From Dichotomicrobium sp964650735 (lineage in GTDB: Bacteria; Pseudomonadota; Alphaproteobacteria; Rhizobiales; Rhodomicrobiaceae), in the NCBI GenBank assembly GCA_964650735.1, contig CAZYUT010000033.1, positions 1 to 18,126 of the forward strand: a stretch of DNA of 18,126 nt, in the 5' to 3' direction. Both the position numbers and the translations under genes were made by a program. The notes beneath the pieces were generated by a model. That model saw only the letters and a program-made list of their open reading frames with translations, made no database searches and had not been told where the DNA came from. Of the stretch, positions 1 to 7,022 are shown in pieces; within the stretch, counting starts at the first letter, position 1; each line of letters opens with the position of its first letter.

Positions 1-105
1 GTCGAGATCGCCTTCGTCGCCGACAACCCCGGCAACTGGATGTTTCACTGCCACATCCCCGAGCACATGGAAGCGGGCATGATGGGCGTGGTTCGCGTGA
101 CCTGA
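1..105 (+). CDS. Multicopper oxidase, C-terminal end (partial)
   Basis: Only the last 34 residues and the TGA stop (103-105) are in the window; the gene begins upstream of base 1. The fragment contains HCHIPEHMEAGM, which matches the last copper-binding motif of multicopper oxidases (HCHxxxHxxxxM). The two histidines of HCH belong to the trinuclear cluster, while Cys17, His22 and Met27 of the fragment form the type 1 copper site. Such enzymes oxidise a substrate (phenolics, Cu(I), Mn(II) or others) and reduce O2 to water, usually in the periplasm. The methionine axial ligand is typical of bacterial CueO/CopA-like forms, but the substrate cannot be inferred from this short end. The next gene lies 111 bases downstream and looks independent. 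Confidence 0.9.
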   Translation, partial: VEIAFVADNPGNWMFHCHIPEHMEAGMMGVVRVT

Positions 106-216
106 GCGCCGCGCGCGCCATATTCGCCGCTCTGACGGCCCAAAAGCTGATTCCCCCATTCGGCAAAATACGCTAGCAAAGCTATGGTGCAATTGCGAAA
201 CAGCTTGGGGGAGCCA

Positions 217-780
217 ATGAGCCGTTCAGTCCTGACATTTCTTCTTTTGATTATTGCTGCGGTCGCCGTCGGCGCGGCCGTGTGGGCCTATAACGAGCGC
301 GAACGCCTCGCCGAGGAGTTGGGCGCGGCGCAGACCGCCCAGCAGGCGGCTGAAGAAGCGCAAGCGGCCGCTGAAAGCGCGCTGGAAGAGGCGCAATCCG
401 CCGCTGAAGATGCGCGCGCCGAGGTTGAGAGCCTGACCCAGCAGCTTGAAGAGCGGACCTCGCAGGTTGGCGATCTGGAGCAGCAGGTCGAGGAACTGAC
501 CGCGACCAACGAACAGCTGCGGTCCGAGACGCAGGGCGGTTCCGAGGAGATGGCTGCGCTGCAGGACGAACTGGCCAGCGCCAAATCCGAACTGGAGAGC
601 ACCCAGCAGGAGCTGGCGACGACCAAGGATGAGCTTGCCGCGACCAAACAAGAGCTGTCCCAGACCAAGCAGGAGCTTGAAGCGCAGCGGGCGGCGGCTG
701 AAGAAGCTCGGCAGGCGGCCGAGGAAGCCCGCGCCGAGGCCGAAGCAGCACGGCAGGCCGCGCCTTCCGACGCAGACTGA
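217..780 (+). CDS. Membrane-anchored coiled-coil protein, function unknown
   Basis: This predicts 187 residues starting at the ATG at 217, preceded by a strong GGGGGAG ribosome binding site at 206-212. An in-frame ATG at 184 would add 11 residues but has no such site. Residues about 5-25 form one hydrophobic segment, an uncleaved signal anchor or inner-membrane helix. Everything after that is Ala/Glu/Gln-rich and almost free of Pro and Gly, as expected of a long coiled coil, with a small Gly-containing break near residue 107. Residues 121-155 are five consecutive seven-residue units of the form xTKxELx. The tail turns Ala/Glu/Arg-rich and ends in PSDAD. I recognise no enzymatic domain. The architecture suggests a periplasmic or cytoplasmic spacer or scaffold, but low-complexity coiled coils attract false similarity, so no function is assigned. 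The gene is monocistronic, ending in a clear terminator. Confidence 0.8.
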   Translation: MSRSVLTFLLLIIAAVAVGAAVWAYNERERLAEELGAAQTAQQAAEEAQAAAESALEEAQSAAEDARAEVESLTQQLEERTSQVGDLEQQVEELTATNEQLRSETQGGSEEMAALQDELASAKSELESTQQELATTKDELAATKQELSQTKQELEAQRAAAEEARQAAEEARAEAEAARQAAPSDAD

Positions 781-799
781 TAGCTTAGAGTTCGTTTCA

Positions 800-830
800 G
801 CGCCCGGCGAATACCGTCGGGCGCTTTTTT
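800..830 (+). terminator. Rho-independent terminator
   Basis: GCGCCCGGCG (800-809) pairs with CGTCGGGCGC (815-824) through ten pairs, one of them G-U, around the 5-nt loop AATAC. Six T residues follow at 825-830. It begins 20 bases after the stop of the coiled-coil gene. There is no T-run on the opposite strand, so it serves the plus strand only and not pepP, which ends at 862. Confidence 0.9.
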
Positions 831-861
831 ATTGCCAAAATAAGGTCCGTGCAAAGCCTGC

Positions 862-2685
862 TCACCCGGAAAGCGGTCGCGTCGCCCGTTCCAGCCAGGC
901 CAATTCGTCGCCATGCAGATGCGGCCCCAGACGCGCGCGCACATGCGCGTGGTACGCGTCGAGCCAGGCGCGCTCGTCTTGCGTGAGCAGTTCCGGCATG
1001 ACCAGCCGCAGGTCAATCGGCGCGAGCGTCAGCGTCTCGAAGCGCAGCATCTCACGCTCGCCGCCCGTGACGGCTTCAGACGGCAGCACCAGCAGCAGGT
1101 TTTCAATCCGGATTCCGTATTCGCCCTCTTTGTAGTAGCCCGGCTCGTTTGACAGGATCATTCCGGGCTCCAACTCGACCATGCCGCGCTTGCTGATGCT
1201 GGCCGGGCCTTCATGCACACCGAGAAAGCTTCCGACGCCGTGGCCGGTGCCGTGGTCGTAGTCCAGGCCGGCGGCCCAGAGCGCGCGCCGCGCGAAGCCG
1301 TCGATGTCCACGCCGCGCGTGCCCTTCGGGAAGCGGGCGGTGGCGATGGCGATATGCCCCTTGAGCACGAGCGTGAAGCGGCGGCGCATTTCCTCGCCGG
1401 GCTGGCCGATGGCGACCGTGCGCGTGATGTCGGTGGTGCCGTCGCGGTATTGCCCGCCGGAATCGACGAGGTAAAGCGTGCCCGGCTCCAGCGGGCGGTT
1501 GGTCGCGTGCGTGACGCGGTAATGCACGATCGCGCCGTTTGGCCCTGCGCCGGAGATCGTGTCGAAGCTGACGTCCTGAAGCTGGCCGGTTTCGGCACGG
1601 AAGGCCTCGAGTTGTTTGGCGGCGCTGATTTCGTCGATGCGGTTGGCGGGCGCGTTCGCGTCGAGCCAGGCGAGGAAGCGCGTCACGGCCACCCCGTCGC
1701 GCAGATGCGCAGCGCGCGCACCAGCGATCTCCGTGTCATTCTTGATGGCCTTCAGGCGCACGCACGGGTCGGCGGCCTCTACGATCTCCGCGCCGCTGTC
1801 CTCGACCATGCAAGCGAGCCAGCGCGAGGCGTGGTTCGGGTCGAGCCGGATTTTCCGCGTGCCGGCCTTGGCGAAATCGGCGAGTTCGTCGGCCAGCGTT
1901 TCGGGCGGGTGCACCGTGACGATGCCGGAAAGCGCCGCGCGGACCTCTTCGCCCATCCGCTCCGGCTCGATGAACAGCCGCAGCGGGCCGTGCGCCGGCA
2001 ATAGGGCGCGGCACAGCGCGATGGGGGTGTGCGCGACATCGCTGCCACGGATGTTGAGCAGCCAGGCGACGGACTCCGGCGCGCTCAGCAGCGCGGCGTC
2101 ATCACTGTCGCGTTCGAGGGCTTCTCGCACCCGCGCGATCTTGTCGCTTGCCGCCTCGCCCGCGAAGGTCAGGGGATGCGGGATCACGGGGTTTGCGGGC
2201 GCCGCGGGCCGGCCGGTCCACAGCGCCTCGACCGGGTTGTCAGCGACCGCGACCAGTTCGGCGCCCGCCTTCTCCGCGGCTTCGCGCAACTTGCGCGCAC
2301 CGGCAATCGTCTGCAGGCGCGGATCGTAGCCGAGCCGCTGCCCCGGCTTCAGGGTCTCGGCGAGCCAGTCATCTGGCTTGGTGTCCGGCGCCTTGATGAT
2401 CTCGAAAACTGAGCGATCCGTCTGCTGTTCGGCTTGCAGCGTGTAGCGGCCATCCACGAACAGCACAGCGCGCGCGGGCAGCACCAGGGCCAGCCCCCAG
2501 GAGCCGGAAAAGCCGGTCAGCCATAACAGCCGCTCCTCGGACGGCGGTATGAACTCGTTCTGATAGGCGTCGGCATGCGGCGTGAGCCACGCATCCAGCC
2601 CGCGCGCGGCGAGAACCGCCCGCAGCCGCGCCACCCGCTGAGCCACCGCCGCCGGGCCGCCCCTGTCCGCGAAATCCTGAAACAT
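862..2685 (-). CDS. pepP: Xaa-Pro aminopeptidase (M24B family)
   Basis: This 607-residue protein is the long, three-domain form of aminopeptidase P, a cytosolic metalloenzyme that removes the N-terminal residue from peptides with proline in second position. Residues 1 to about 310 hold two creatinase-like N-terminal domains; the rest is the pita-bread catalytic domain. All five metal ligands are visible: Asp408 (LVDSGG), Asp419 (GTTDIT), His482 (GTGHGVG), Glu514 (SNEPG) and Glu528 (IRIEN). The start is supported by the MFQ.F opening common in this family. No ribosome binding site lies before it, and a candidate promoter sits so close that the mRNA could be leaderless. It is divergent from the small gene at 2880. 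I use pepP loosely for the family: E. coli PepP is shorter. Confidence 0.95.
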   Translation of the reverse strand: MFQDFADRGGPAAVAQRVARLRAVLAARGLDAWLTPHADAYQNEFIPPSEERLLWLTGFSGSWGLALVLPARAVLFVDGRYTLQAEQQTDRSVFEIIKAPDTKPDDWLAETLKPGQRLGYDPRLQTIAGARKLREAAEKAGAELVAVADNPVEALWTGRPAAPANPVIPHPLTFAGEAASDKIARVREALERDSDDAALLSAPESVAWLLNIRGSDVAHTPIALCRALLPAHGPLRLFIEPERMGEEVRAALSGIVTVHPPETLADELADFAKAGTRKIRLDPNHASRWLACMVEDSGAEIVEAADPCVRLKAIKNDTEIAGARAAHLRDGVAVTRFLAWLDANAPANRIDEISAAKQLEAFRAETGQLQDVSFDTISGAGPNGAIVHYRVTHATNRPLEPGTLYLVDSGGQYRDGTTDITRTVAIGQPGEEMRRRFTLVLKGHIAIATARFPKGTRGVDIDGFARRALWAAGLDYDHGTGHGVGSFLGVHEGPASISKRGMVELEPGMILSNEPGYYKEGEYGIRIENLLLVLPSEAVTGGEREMLRFETLTLAPIDLRLVMPELLTQDERAWLDAYHAHVRARLGPHLHGDELAWLERATRPLSG

Positions 2686-2691
2686 GACGTG

Positions 2692-2720
2692 GTTGTAGTG
2701 CCTGTCGGCAGCCGCCGCAA
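2692..2720 (-). promoter_or_regulatory. Candidate pepP promoter, possibly leaderless
   Basis: On the minus strand TTGCGG (2715-2720) and TACAAC (2692-2697) are separated by 17 bases, resembling a housekeeping sigma promoter with a modest -35 element. Only six bases separate the -10 element from the pepP ATG (2685-2683), so initiation would fall at or next to the start codon. This fits the lack of a Shine-Dalgarno sequence. It is a by-eye prediction with a degenerate -10. Confidence 0.35.
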
Positions 2721-2759
2721 TGTCCAGGGAGCATCATGCCCTGAACACATGCAGTGCGG

Positions 2760-2774
2760 GCATTGCTGCAATGC
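2760..2774. promoter_or_regulatory. Perfect 15-bp palindrome, candidate operator
   Basis: GCATTGCTGCAATGC is a perfect inverted repeat of two 7-base arms around one central T. It lies in the 194-bp space between the divergent pepP and the small gene at 2880, about 75 bases upstream of the pepP start. A CTTGAC sequence that could be a -35 element on the plus strand is at 2793-2798, but no good -10 follows. The shape suits a dimeric transcription factor site; the factor is unknown. Confidence 0.35.
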
Positions 2775-2879
2775 ACAAAGAAGGCTTTTCTGCTTGACAT
2801 GTCTGATCCACATCACCCGCAGGGTGCGACGAAGCGCCCGATCCGGTTTGGCGAGCCTGTGGTCAAGAGGGCAAGTGTG

Positions 2880-3092
2880 ATGAGCGAGATGAGATTTCCG
2901 GGAAGTTCCCTCCGGCTGCCGGAGCTGTTCAAGCGTGCGCCGAGGGCGTCGGTGTCGCGCGAGGACGATGAGCAGCGGATCGTCGACAGCTATCTGCGCG
3001 GGCTGAGTGACGAAACGCTCGACCGTCTTGGCTATTCCGCAGAGCAGATCGACCGTCTGCGTCACGGCAAGAGCGTGCGGCCGAGCGCCTAA
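2880..3092 (+). CDS. Small hypothetical protein, DUF1127-like C-terminal half
   Basis: This predicts 70 residues from the ATG at 2880, preceded by an AGAGGGCA ribosome binding site around 2866-2873. In-frame ATGs at 2754 and 2799 would lengthen it to 112 or 97 residues but have poorer sites. The first 30 residues are basic and unremarkable. Residues 36-62 (DSYLRGLSDETLDRLG followed by YSAEQIDRLR) form a predicted helix pair with the spacing of the DUF1127-type pattern LSDxxLxxLGxxxxxIxxLR, common in small alphaproteobacterial proteins; the resemblance is by eye and not strong. No signal peptide or membrane segment is seen. It is divergent from pepP and convergent with hemW, whose stop lies 44 bases away. 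Function unknown. Confidence 0.6.
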   Translation: MSEMRFPGSSLRLPELFKRAPRASVSREDDEQRIVDSYLRGLSDETLDRLGYSAEQIDRLRHGKSVRPSA

Positions 3093-3133
3093 AGCACTTT
3101 CACCAAAAACCGGTTCTCACTTCTGTTCAAAGA
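3092..3133. repeat. Copy of a dispersed rhizobial intergenic repeat (degraded)
   Basis: Most of the gap between the converging stop codons of the small gene and hemW is filled by AGCACTTTCACCAAAAACCG followed by GTTCTCACTTCTGTTC. From memory, a repeat with the core AAAACCGGTT followed by CACTT and flanked by imperfect inverted arms is scattered through intergenic DNA of many Hyphomicrobiales. This copy keeps the core (AAAACCGGTT, 3106-3115) but its outer arms do not pair well. No second copy occurs in the window, so repetition itself is not shown here. Confidence 0.45.
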
Positions 3134-3136
3134 GAT

Positions 3137-4342
3137 TTAGGCGGTTGCGGCGGCCGCGGTCTTGTGGACAGGATGCAGGGCGTTCGCGAGCTTTAAGGCG
3201 ACCTGATCGAGCAGCAGCCGCCCCTCCGCCGTGACCCGCACGCGCTGATCCGCAAGCCCGACAAGGCAGAGCGCGCGCAAGTCCTCGAGCACCGGCGTGG
3301 AAATGTTATGCCCCGTGAGCGCGCGCAGGCGCTTCAGCGACACGCCTTCCGCCAGACGCAAGCCCATGAGCAGCATTTCTTCGGCCTGCTCTCGCGGCGC
3401 AAGCGTCGTTTCATCGATGATGCCGTGACCATGAGCTTCGACGCGCGCGAGCCAAGCCGCCGGGTCGCGCAGAGTTTCGGTCGCCATCCGCGCGCCGCCC
3501 GCCATCGCGATCCGGCCATGCGCGCCGGGCCCGACGCCAGCGTAATCGCCATAGCGCCAGTAGATCAGATTGTGCCGGCTTTCCTCGCCGGGCGCGGCAT
3601 GGTTGGAGACCTCGTACGCGGCAAGCCCGGCTTCGTCGCAAAGCTCCTGCGTCGCTTCGAACAGGGCGGTCGCCGTGTCGTCGGGCGGCGTGTCGAGTTT
3701 GCCCGCCTCGTGCAGGCGATAAAACGCCGTGCCTGGCTCTATGGTGAGTTGATAGGCCGACAGATGGCGCACGCCCAGCGTCAGCGCCTCACGCAGTTCC
3801 TCCCGCCACGCCGCCACGCTCTGGCCGGGCCGCGCATAAATCAGGTCGATCGACACCCGCTCGAAATTAGCCTGTGCCACAGCCACGGCCGCGCGCGCCT
3901 GATCCGCCGAATGCAGGCGGCCCAGAAACCCCAGCGCCTCATCCCGCAGAGACTGGACCCCAAGCGAAACGCGGTTGACGCCAGCAGCGCGATATCCGGC
4001 GAAGCGCGCGGCCTCAACGCTTGAGGGATTGGCCTCCAGCGTGATCTCGGCGTTCGGCGCGAGCGGCCAGAGCCCAGCGATCGCCTCGATCACCGTGCTC
4101 ACCGTTTCCGGCTGCATGAGCGAAGGCGTGCCGCCGCCAAAGAAGACCGTGTCGACGCGCCGGCCCGGCGTCAGCGTAGCGAAGTGCGCAAGCTCGCGGA
4201 TGATCGCCTCGGAATGGCGCCGCTCATCGACCGCACCGCGCGGCACATGCGAGTTGAAATCGCAATATGGGCATTTGGCCGCGCAATAGGGCCAGTGGAC
4301 ATAAATGCCAAAGCCCGCGTCAGTGGGCTGGTCCATGCTCAT
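3137..4342 (-). CDS. hemW: Radical SAM heme chaperone HemW
   Basis: This 401-residue protein has the radical SAM motif Cys20-x3-Cys24-x2-Cys27 in HWPYCAAKCPYCDF, which binds the 4Fe-4S cluster. The residue two after the last cysteine is Phe29; HemN, the oxygen-independent coproporphyrinogen oxidase, has a fourth cysteine there. That and the length near 400 favour HemW, a heme-binding protein that delivers heme to respiratory enzymes, over HemN, although databases often label it a coproporphyrinogen oxidase. GGGTPSL and the ARPGQ region are typical of the family. The start codon overlaps the rdgB stop by four bases (ATGA on the minus strand), so the two are translationally coupled. It is the last gene of rph-rdgB-hemW. 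Confidence 0.93.
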   Translation of the reverse strand: MSMDQPTDAGFGIYVHWPYCAAKCPYCDFNSHVPRGAVDERRHSEAIIRELAHFATLTPGRRVDTVFFGGGTPSLMQPETVSTVIEAIAGLWPLAPNAEITLEANPSSVEAARFAGYRAAGVNRVSLGVQSLRDEALGFLGRLHSADQARAAVAVAQANFERVSIDLIYARPGQSVAAWREELREALTLGVRHLSAYQLTIEPGTAFYRLHEAGKLDTPPDDTATALFEATQELCDEAGLAAYEVSNHAAPGEESRHNLIYWRYGDYAGVGPGAHGRIAMAGGARMATETLRDPAAWLARVEAHGHGIIDETTLAPREQAEEMLLMGLRLAEGVSLKRLRALTGHNISTPVLEDLRALCLVGLADQRVRVTAEGRLLLDQVALKLANALHPVHKTAAAATA

Positions 4343-4965
4343 GTCGTCGTCCCGGCGCGGCGCAGATGCTCGACCAGTTTGGCGAACGCCGCCGCGCGAT
4401 GCGAAATCCGGTGTTTGTTCTCTGGTGCCATCTCGCCGAAGGTGATGTCATGGCCGTTGGGCACGAACATCGGATCGTAGCCGAAACCGTGATCGCCACG
4501 CGGCGGCCAGACAAGATGCCCAAATACCCGGCCGACAAAGATGTGATAGTTGTCGTCCGCGCCTGCCAGGGCAAGCGCGCAGGCGAAATTCGCGCGGCGG
4601 GCTTCCGGCGTGGTCGCGCCGGCCGTCTGCAACTCGCGCTCGACCCGCTCCATCGCCATGCGGAAATCCTTGTCGGGTCCGGCCCATCGCGCCGCGTAAA
4701 TGCCCGGCGCGCCGCCGAGCGCATCGACCTCTACCCCGGAGTCGTCAGCAAGCGCGGGCAGGCCGGTCGCCTGCAGGCATGCTTCCGCCTTGATCAGGGC
4801 GTTCTGCGCGAAGGTATGGCCGGTCTCCTCCGGCTCCGGCGCGCCCGCTTCGCCCGCGGAGATAACGTCAAAACCGATCGGGCTGAGCAGTTCGCGGATT
4901 TCGCGCACCTTGCCCGGATTGTGGCTGGCGATGACGAGCCTGCGGCCCGCGCTCCCCCCGCGCAT
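4339..4965 (-). CDS. rdgB: Non-canonical purine NTP pyrophosphatase (RdgB/HAM1)
   Basis: This 208-residue protein hydrolyses dITP, XTP and ITP to the monophosphate plus pyrophosphate, keeping deaminated purines out of DNA and RNA. Family signatures are present in order: SHNPGK (14-19) at the triphosphate site, ADDSG (73-77) with the metal-binding acidic pair, the FGYDP segment (161-165) and SHR (188-190). The length is normal. Its ATG shares one base with the upstream rph stop (TGATG), and its own stop overlaps the hemW start by four bases, giving a tightly coupled operon. The pairing of rph with rdgB is common in bacteria. Confidence 0.96.
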   Translation of the reverse strand: MRGGSAGRRLVIASHNPGKVREIRELLSPIGFDVISAGEAGAPEPEETGHTFAQNALIKAEACLQATGLPALADDSGVEVDALGGAPGIYAARWAGPDKDFRMAMERVERELQTAGATTPEARRANFACALALAGADDNYHIFVGRVFGHLVWPPRGDHGFGYDPMFVPNGHDITFGEMAPENKHRISHRAAAFAKLVEHLRRAGTTT

Positions 4966-5678
4966 CAGGCAACCGCCAGCTTCTGCAATTCGATCAACTC
5001 GCCAATGCCCTTCTTGGCAAGGCTCATGAGCTTGGCGAAGTCGTCCTCGCTGAACGCGCTGGTCTCAGCCGTACACTGTATTTCGACGATACCGCCCGCC
5101 CCGGTCATGACGAAATTGGCGTCGGCGTCGGCCTCGGAGTCCTCTTCGTAGTCCAGATCGAGAACCGCCTCACCGCTATACAGCCCGCAGGACACCGCCG
5201 CGACCTGATCGGTCAGAGGCGTGCCGTTGACCATGTCGCGCGCCTGCATCCAGTTGACGGCGTCCTTGAGCGCCACCCAGGCGCCTGTGATCGCCGCGGT
5301 CCGCGTACCGCCATCGGCCTGTAGCACATCGCAGTCGATAAGGATTTGACGCTCGCCAAGCGCGCTCAGATCCACCACCGCACGCAGCGACCGGCCGATC
5401 AGCCGCTGGATTTCCTGGGTGCGGCCGGACTGCTTGCCGTTGGCCGCCTCGCGGCGCGTGCGCTCGGTCGTGGCGCGCGGCAGCATGCCGTATTCCGCCG
5501 TCACCCAGCCTTTGCCCTGCCCCTTAAGCCAGGGCGGCGTGCGCTCCTCGATCGAGGCGGTGCATAGCACTTGTGTGTGCCCAAACTTGATCAGGCACGA
5601 CCCTTCAGCATGGCGCGACACCGCGCGCTCGAAACTTACCCGCCGCAGGGCATCCGCTTCACGCCCGGAGGGTCTCAT
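4965..5678 (-). CDS. rph: Ribonuclease PH
   Basis: This 237-residue protein has the standard length of RNase PH, the phosphate-dependent 3'-5' exoribonuclease that trims tRNA precursors. It carries the family signature around GRTQEIQRLIGR (85-96) with Arg86, the phosphate-binding GTR (124-126) in ADGGTRT, and the acidic run containing Asp174, Asp176, Asp180 and Asp184 that includes metal ligands. The start is supported by a GGAG ribosome binding site a few bases upstream on the minus strand. It is first in the rph-rdgB-hemW operon and diverges from hrcA, with 264-273 bases between the two starts. An inverted repeat lies in its probable leader. Confidence 0.97.
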   Translation of the reverse strand: MRPSGREADALRRVSFERAVSRHAEGSCLIKFGHTQVLCTASIEERTPPWLKGQGKGWVTAEYGMLPRATTERTRREAANGKQSGRTQEIQRLIGRSLRAVVDLSALGERQILIDCDVLQADGGTRTAAITGAWVALKDAVNWMQARDMVNGTPLTDQVAAVSCGLYSGEAVLDLDYEEDSEADADANFVMTGAGGIVEIQCTAETSAFSEDDFAKLMSLAKKGIGELIELQKLAVA

Positions 5679-5712
5679 CGCTCAACTCCTGCCTGGTCCG
5701 CCACATCGCCCT

Positions 5713-5740
5713 CATTCTGCTTTTTGCGCTTTCCAGAATG
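5713..5740. promoter_or_regulatory. Inverted repeat upstream of rph
   Basis: CATTCTG (5713-5719) and CAGAATG (5734-5740) are perfect 7-base inverted arms separated by 14 bases, centred about 48 bases before the rph start codon. It could be an operator or a hairpin in the rph leader. It is not a CIRCE element, whose arms are TTAGCACTC and GAGTGCTAA nine bases apart. Confidence 0.3.
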
Positions 5741-5765
5741 GCGCGCACCCTAGCCGATCGCAGCA

Positions 5766-5790
5766 CCCGCGCAAACCGCTTTTGTGCGGG
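5766..5790. promoter_or_regulatory. Hairpin in the rph/hrcA divergent region
   Basis: CCCGCGCAAA (5766-5775) pairs with TTTGTGCGGG (5781-5790) over ten positions, one a G-U wobble, around a 5-nt loop. No T-run follows on either strand, so it is a poor terminator. It sits between the two divergent genes and may be an operator or an RNA structure in the rph transcript. Confidence 0.3.
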
Positions 5791-5854
5791 ATCGCGAAGA
5801 GAAAAAAGCCTGCTCGACGCGCCGGCTGAATGCCGCGCGCCGCCCGGGGCCGAA

Positions 5855-5883
5855 TTGACGCTCTGACGCACCGTGCCTATGTT
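5855..5883 (+). promoter_or_regulatory. Housekeeping-type promoter for hrcA-grpE
   Basis: TTGACG (5855-5860) and TATGTT (5878-5883) are separated by exactly 17 bases, a good match to the sigma-70 consensus TTGACA-N17-TATAAT. The predicted transcript start near 5890 leaves a leader of about 60 bases before the hrcA start. No CIRCE operator is visible around it. Confidence 0.6.
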
Positions 5884-5951
5884 AAGGCAGCTGTTAACGG
5901 CGTTCTCCGGCAAACAAACGAGGTGCTGGTTTTTTCGTTTCGGTGGCACAG

Positions 5952-7013
5952 ATGACCGAACCTCTGGGCGGCTTGAAAGAGCTGAATGATCGCTCGCGCG
6001 AGATTTTCCGGCAAATCGTCGAAACCTATCTTGAGACCGGGGCGCCGGTCGGCTCACGCAACCTCAGCCGGCAGTTGCCCATGACGCTGTCGCCGGCTTC
6101 AGTGCGCAACGTCATGGCGGATCTGGAGCTGATGGGCCTGATTTATGCGCCGCACGCCAGCGCCGGGCGAATGCCAACCCATGCGGGCCTGCGGATGTTC
6201 GTGGACTGCCTACTGGAAATCGGCGACCTCAGCACCAGGGAGCGCGAACAGATCCAGCGCCAAATGACCGCCGAGCACGCCCGCCAGGGTGTGGACGAGG
6301 TGCTGACCGAGGCGAGCGGCATGTTGTCCGGTCTGTCGCGGTGCGCCGGGCTGGTTGTTGCCGAAAAGCAGATCAACCGCATCAAGCATATCGAATTCGT
6401 CAATCTCGATAACGGGCGCGCGCTGCTGGTGCTCGTCGGCGAAGACGGGGCGGTTGAGAACCGTGTGTTGCACCTGCCCGCCGGGCTGCCGCCGTCCGCG
6501 CTGGTGGAGGCGGGGAATTACCTGAACGCGCGTATTCGCGGGCTTACGCTGCGCGAAGCCAAGGAGCGCATCAATCAGGAACTGAAGGAAAAGCGCGACC
6601 TGCTCGATGAGCTGACCAAGGGCTTGATCGAAGCGGGTCTGGCAGAATGGTCGGGCGGGCGCGACGAGACCAGAAGCCTGATCGTGCGCGGCCGCGCGCA
6701 TCTCCTTGAAGACCTGAAGGCAATCGAGGAGCTGGAGCGGATCCGTCTGCTGTTCGAGGACCTGGAATCCAAGAAGGAGCTGATACGCCTGCTTGACCTC
6801 GCCGACGAGGCCGAGGGCGTGCGCATCTTCATCGGCTCCGAGAATCAGCTCTTTTCGCTGTCCGGCTCATCGGTAATCGTCGCGCCCTTCCGCGACAGCG
6901 ACCGGAACATTGTCGGCGTCCTGGGCGTTATCGGGCCGACACGGCTCAACTATGCCAGGGTCATTCCCGTGGTGGACTACACCGCCAAACTTGTCGGACG
7001 ACTGTTGACTTGA
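5952..7013 (+). CDS. hrcA: Heat-inducible transcription repressor HrcA
   Basis: From the ATG at 5952 this predicts 353 residues; an in-frame GTG at 5943 would add three, and a weak GGTGG at 5942-5946 fits the ATG better. HrcA represses chaperone genes, classically groESL, by binding CIRCE operators, and depends on GroEL to stay active. The N-terminal part (REIFRQIVETYLETGAPVGS and onward through the SVRNVMADLELMGLI region) is the winged-helix DNA-binding domain. The middle and C-terminal parts carry the GAF-like dimer region ending in IGPTRLNYARVIPVVDYTA, a typical HrcA ending. It is followed 85 bases later by grpE, the usual alphaproteobacterial pair. No CIRCE element is seen in the window, so its targets probably lie elsewhere. 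Confidence 0.96.
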   Translation: MTEPLGGLKELNDRSREIFRQIVETYLETGAPVGSRNLSRQLPMTLSPASVRNVMADLELMGLIYAPHASAGRMPTHAGLRMFVDCLLEIGDLSTREREQIQRQMTAEHARQGVDEVLTEASGMLSGLSRCAGLVVAEKQINRIKHIEFVNLDNGRALLVLVGEDGAVENRVLHLPAGLPPSALVEAGNYLNARIRGLTLREAKERINQELKEKRDLLDELTKGLIEAGLAEWSGGRDETRSLIVRGRAHLLEDLKAIEELERIRLLFEDLESKKELIRLLDLADEAEGVRIFIGSENQLFSLSGSSVIVAPFRDSDRNIVGVLGVIGPTRLNYARVIPVVDYTAKLVGRLLT

Positions 7014-7022
7014 ACGCCGCGA

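Noticed and set aside
1213..2004. Long open frame on the plus strand opposite pepP (263 codons)
   Set aside because: It lies fully antisense to a gene with all five metal ligands intact. GC-rich codon bias makes long antisense frames common, and its product shows no recognisable domain.
3137..4342. Oxygen-independent coproporphyrinogen oxidase HemN
   Set aside because: The fourth cysteine of the HemN motif is replaced by Phe29, and the length fits HemW.
4267..5151. Open frame of 294 codons on the plus strand across hemW, rdgB and rph
   Set aside because: It crosses three well-supported, overlapping genes on the other strand and has no domain or ribosome binding site.
5879..5942. CIRCE operator before hrcA
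   Set aside because: TTAA-containing sequence near 5882-5897 looked suggestive, but the nine-base arms TTAGCACTC and GAGTGCTAA are absent.
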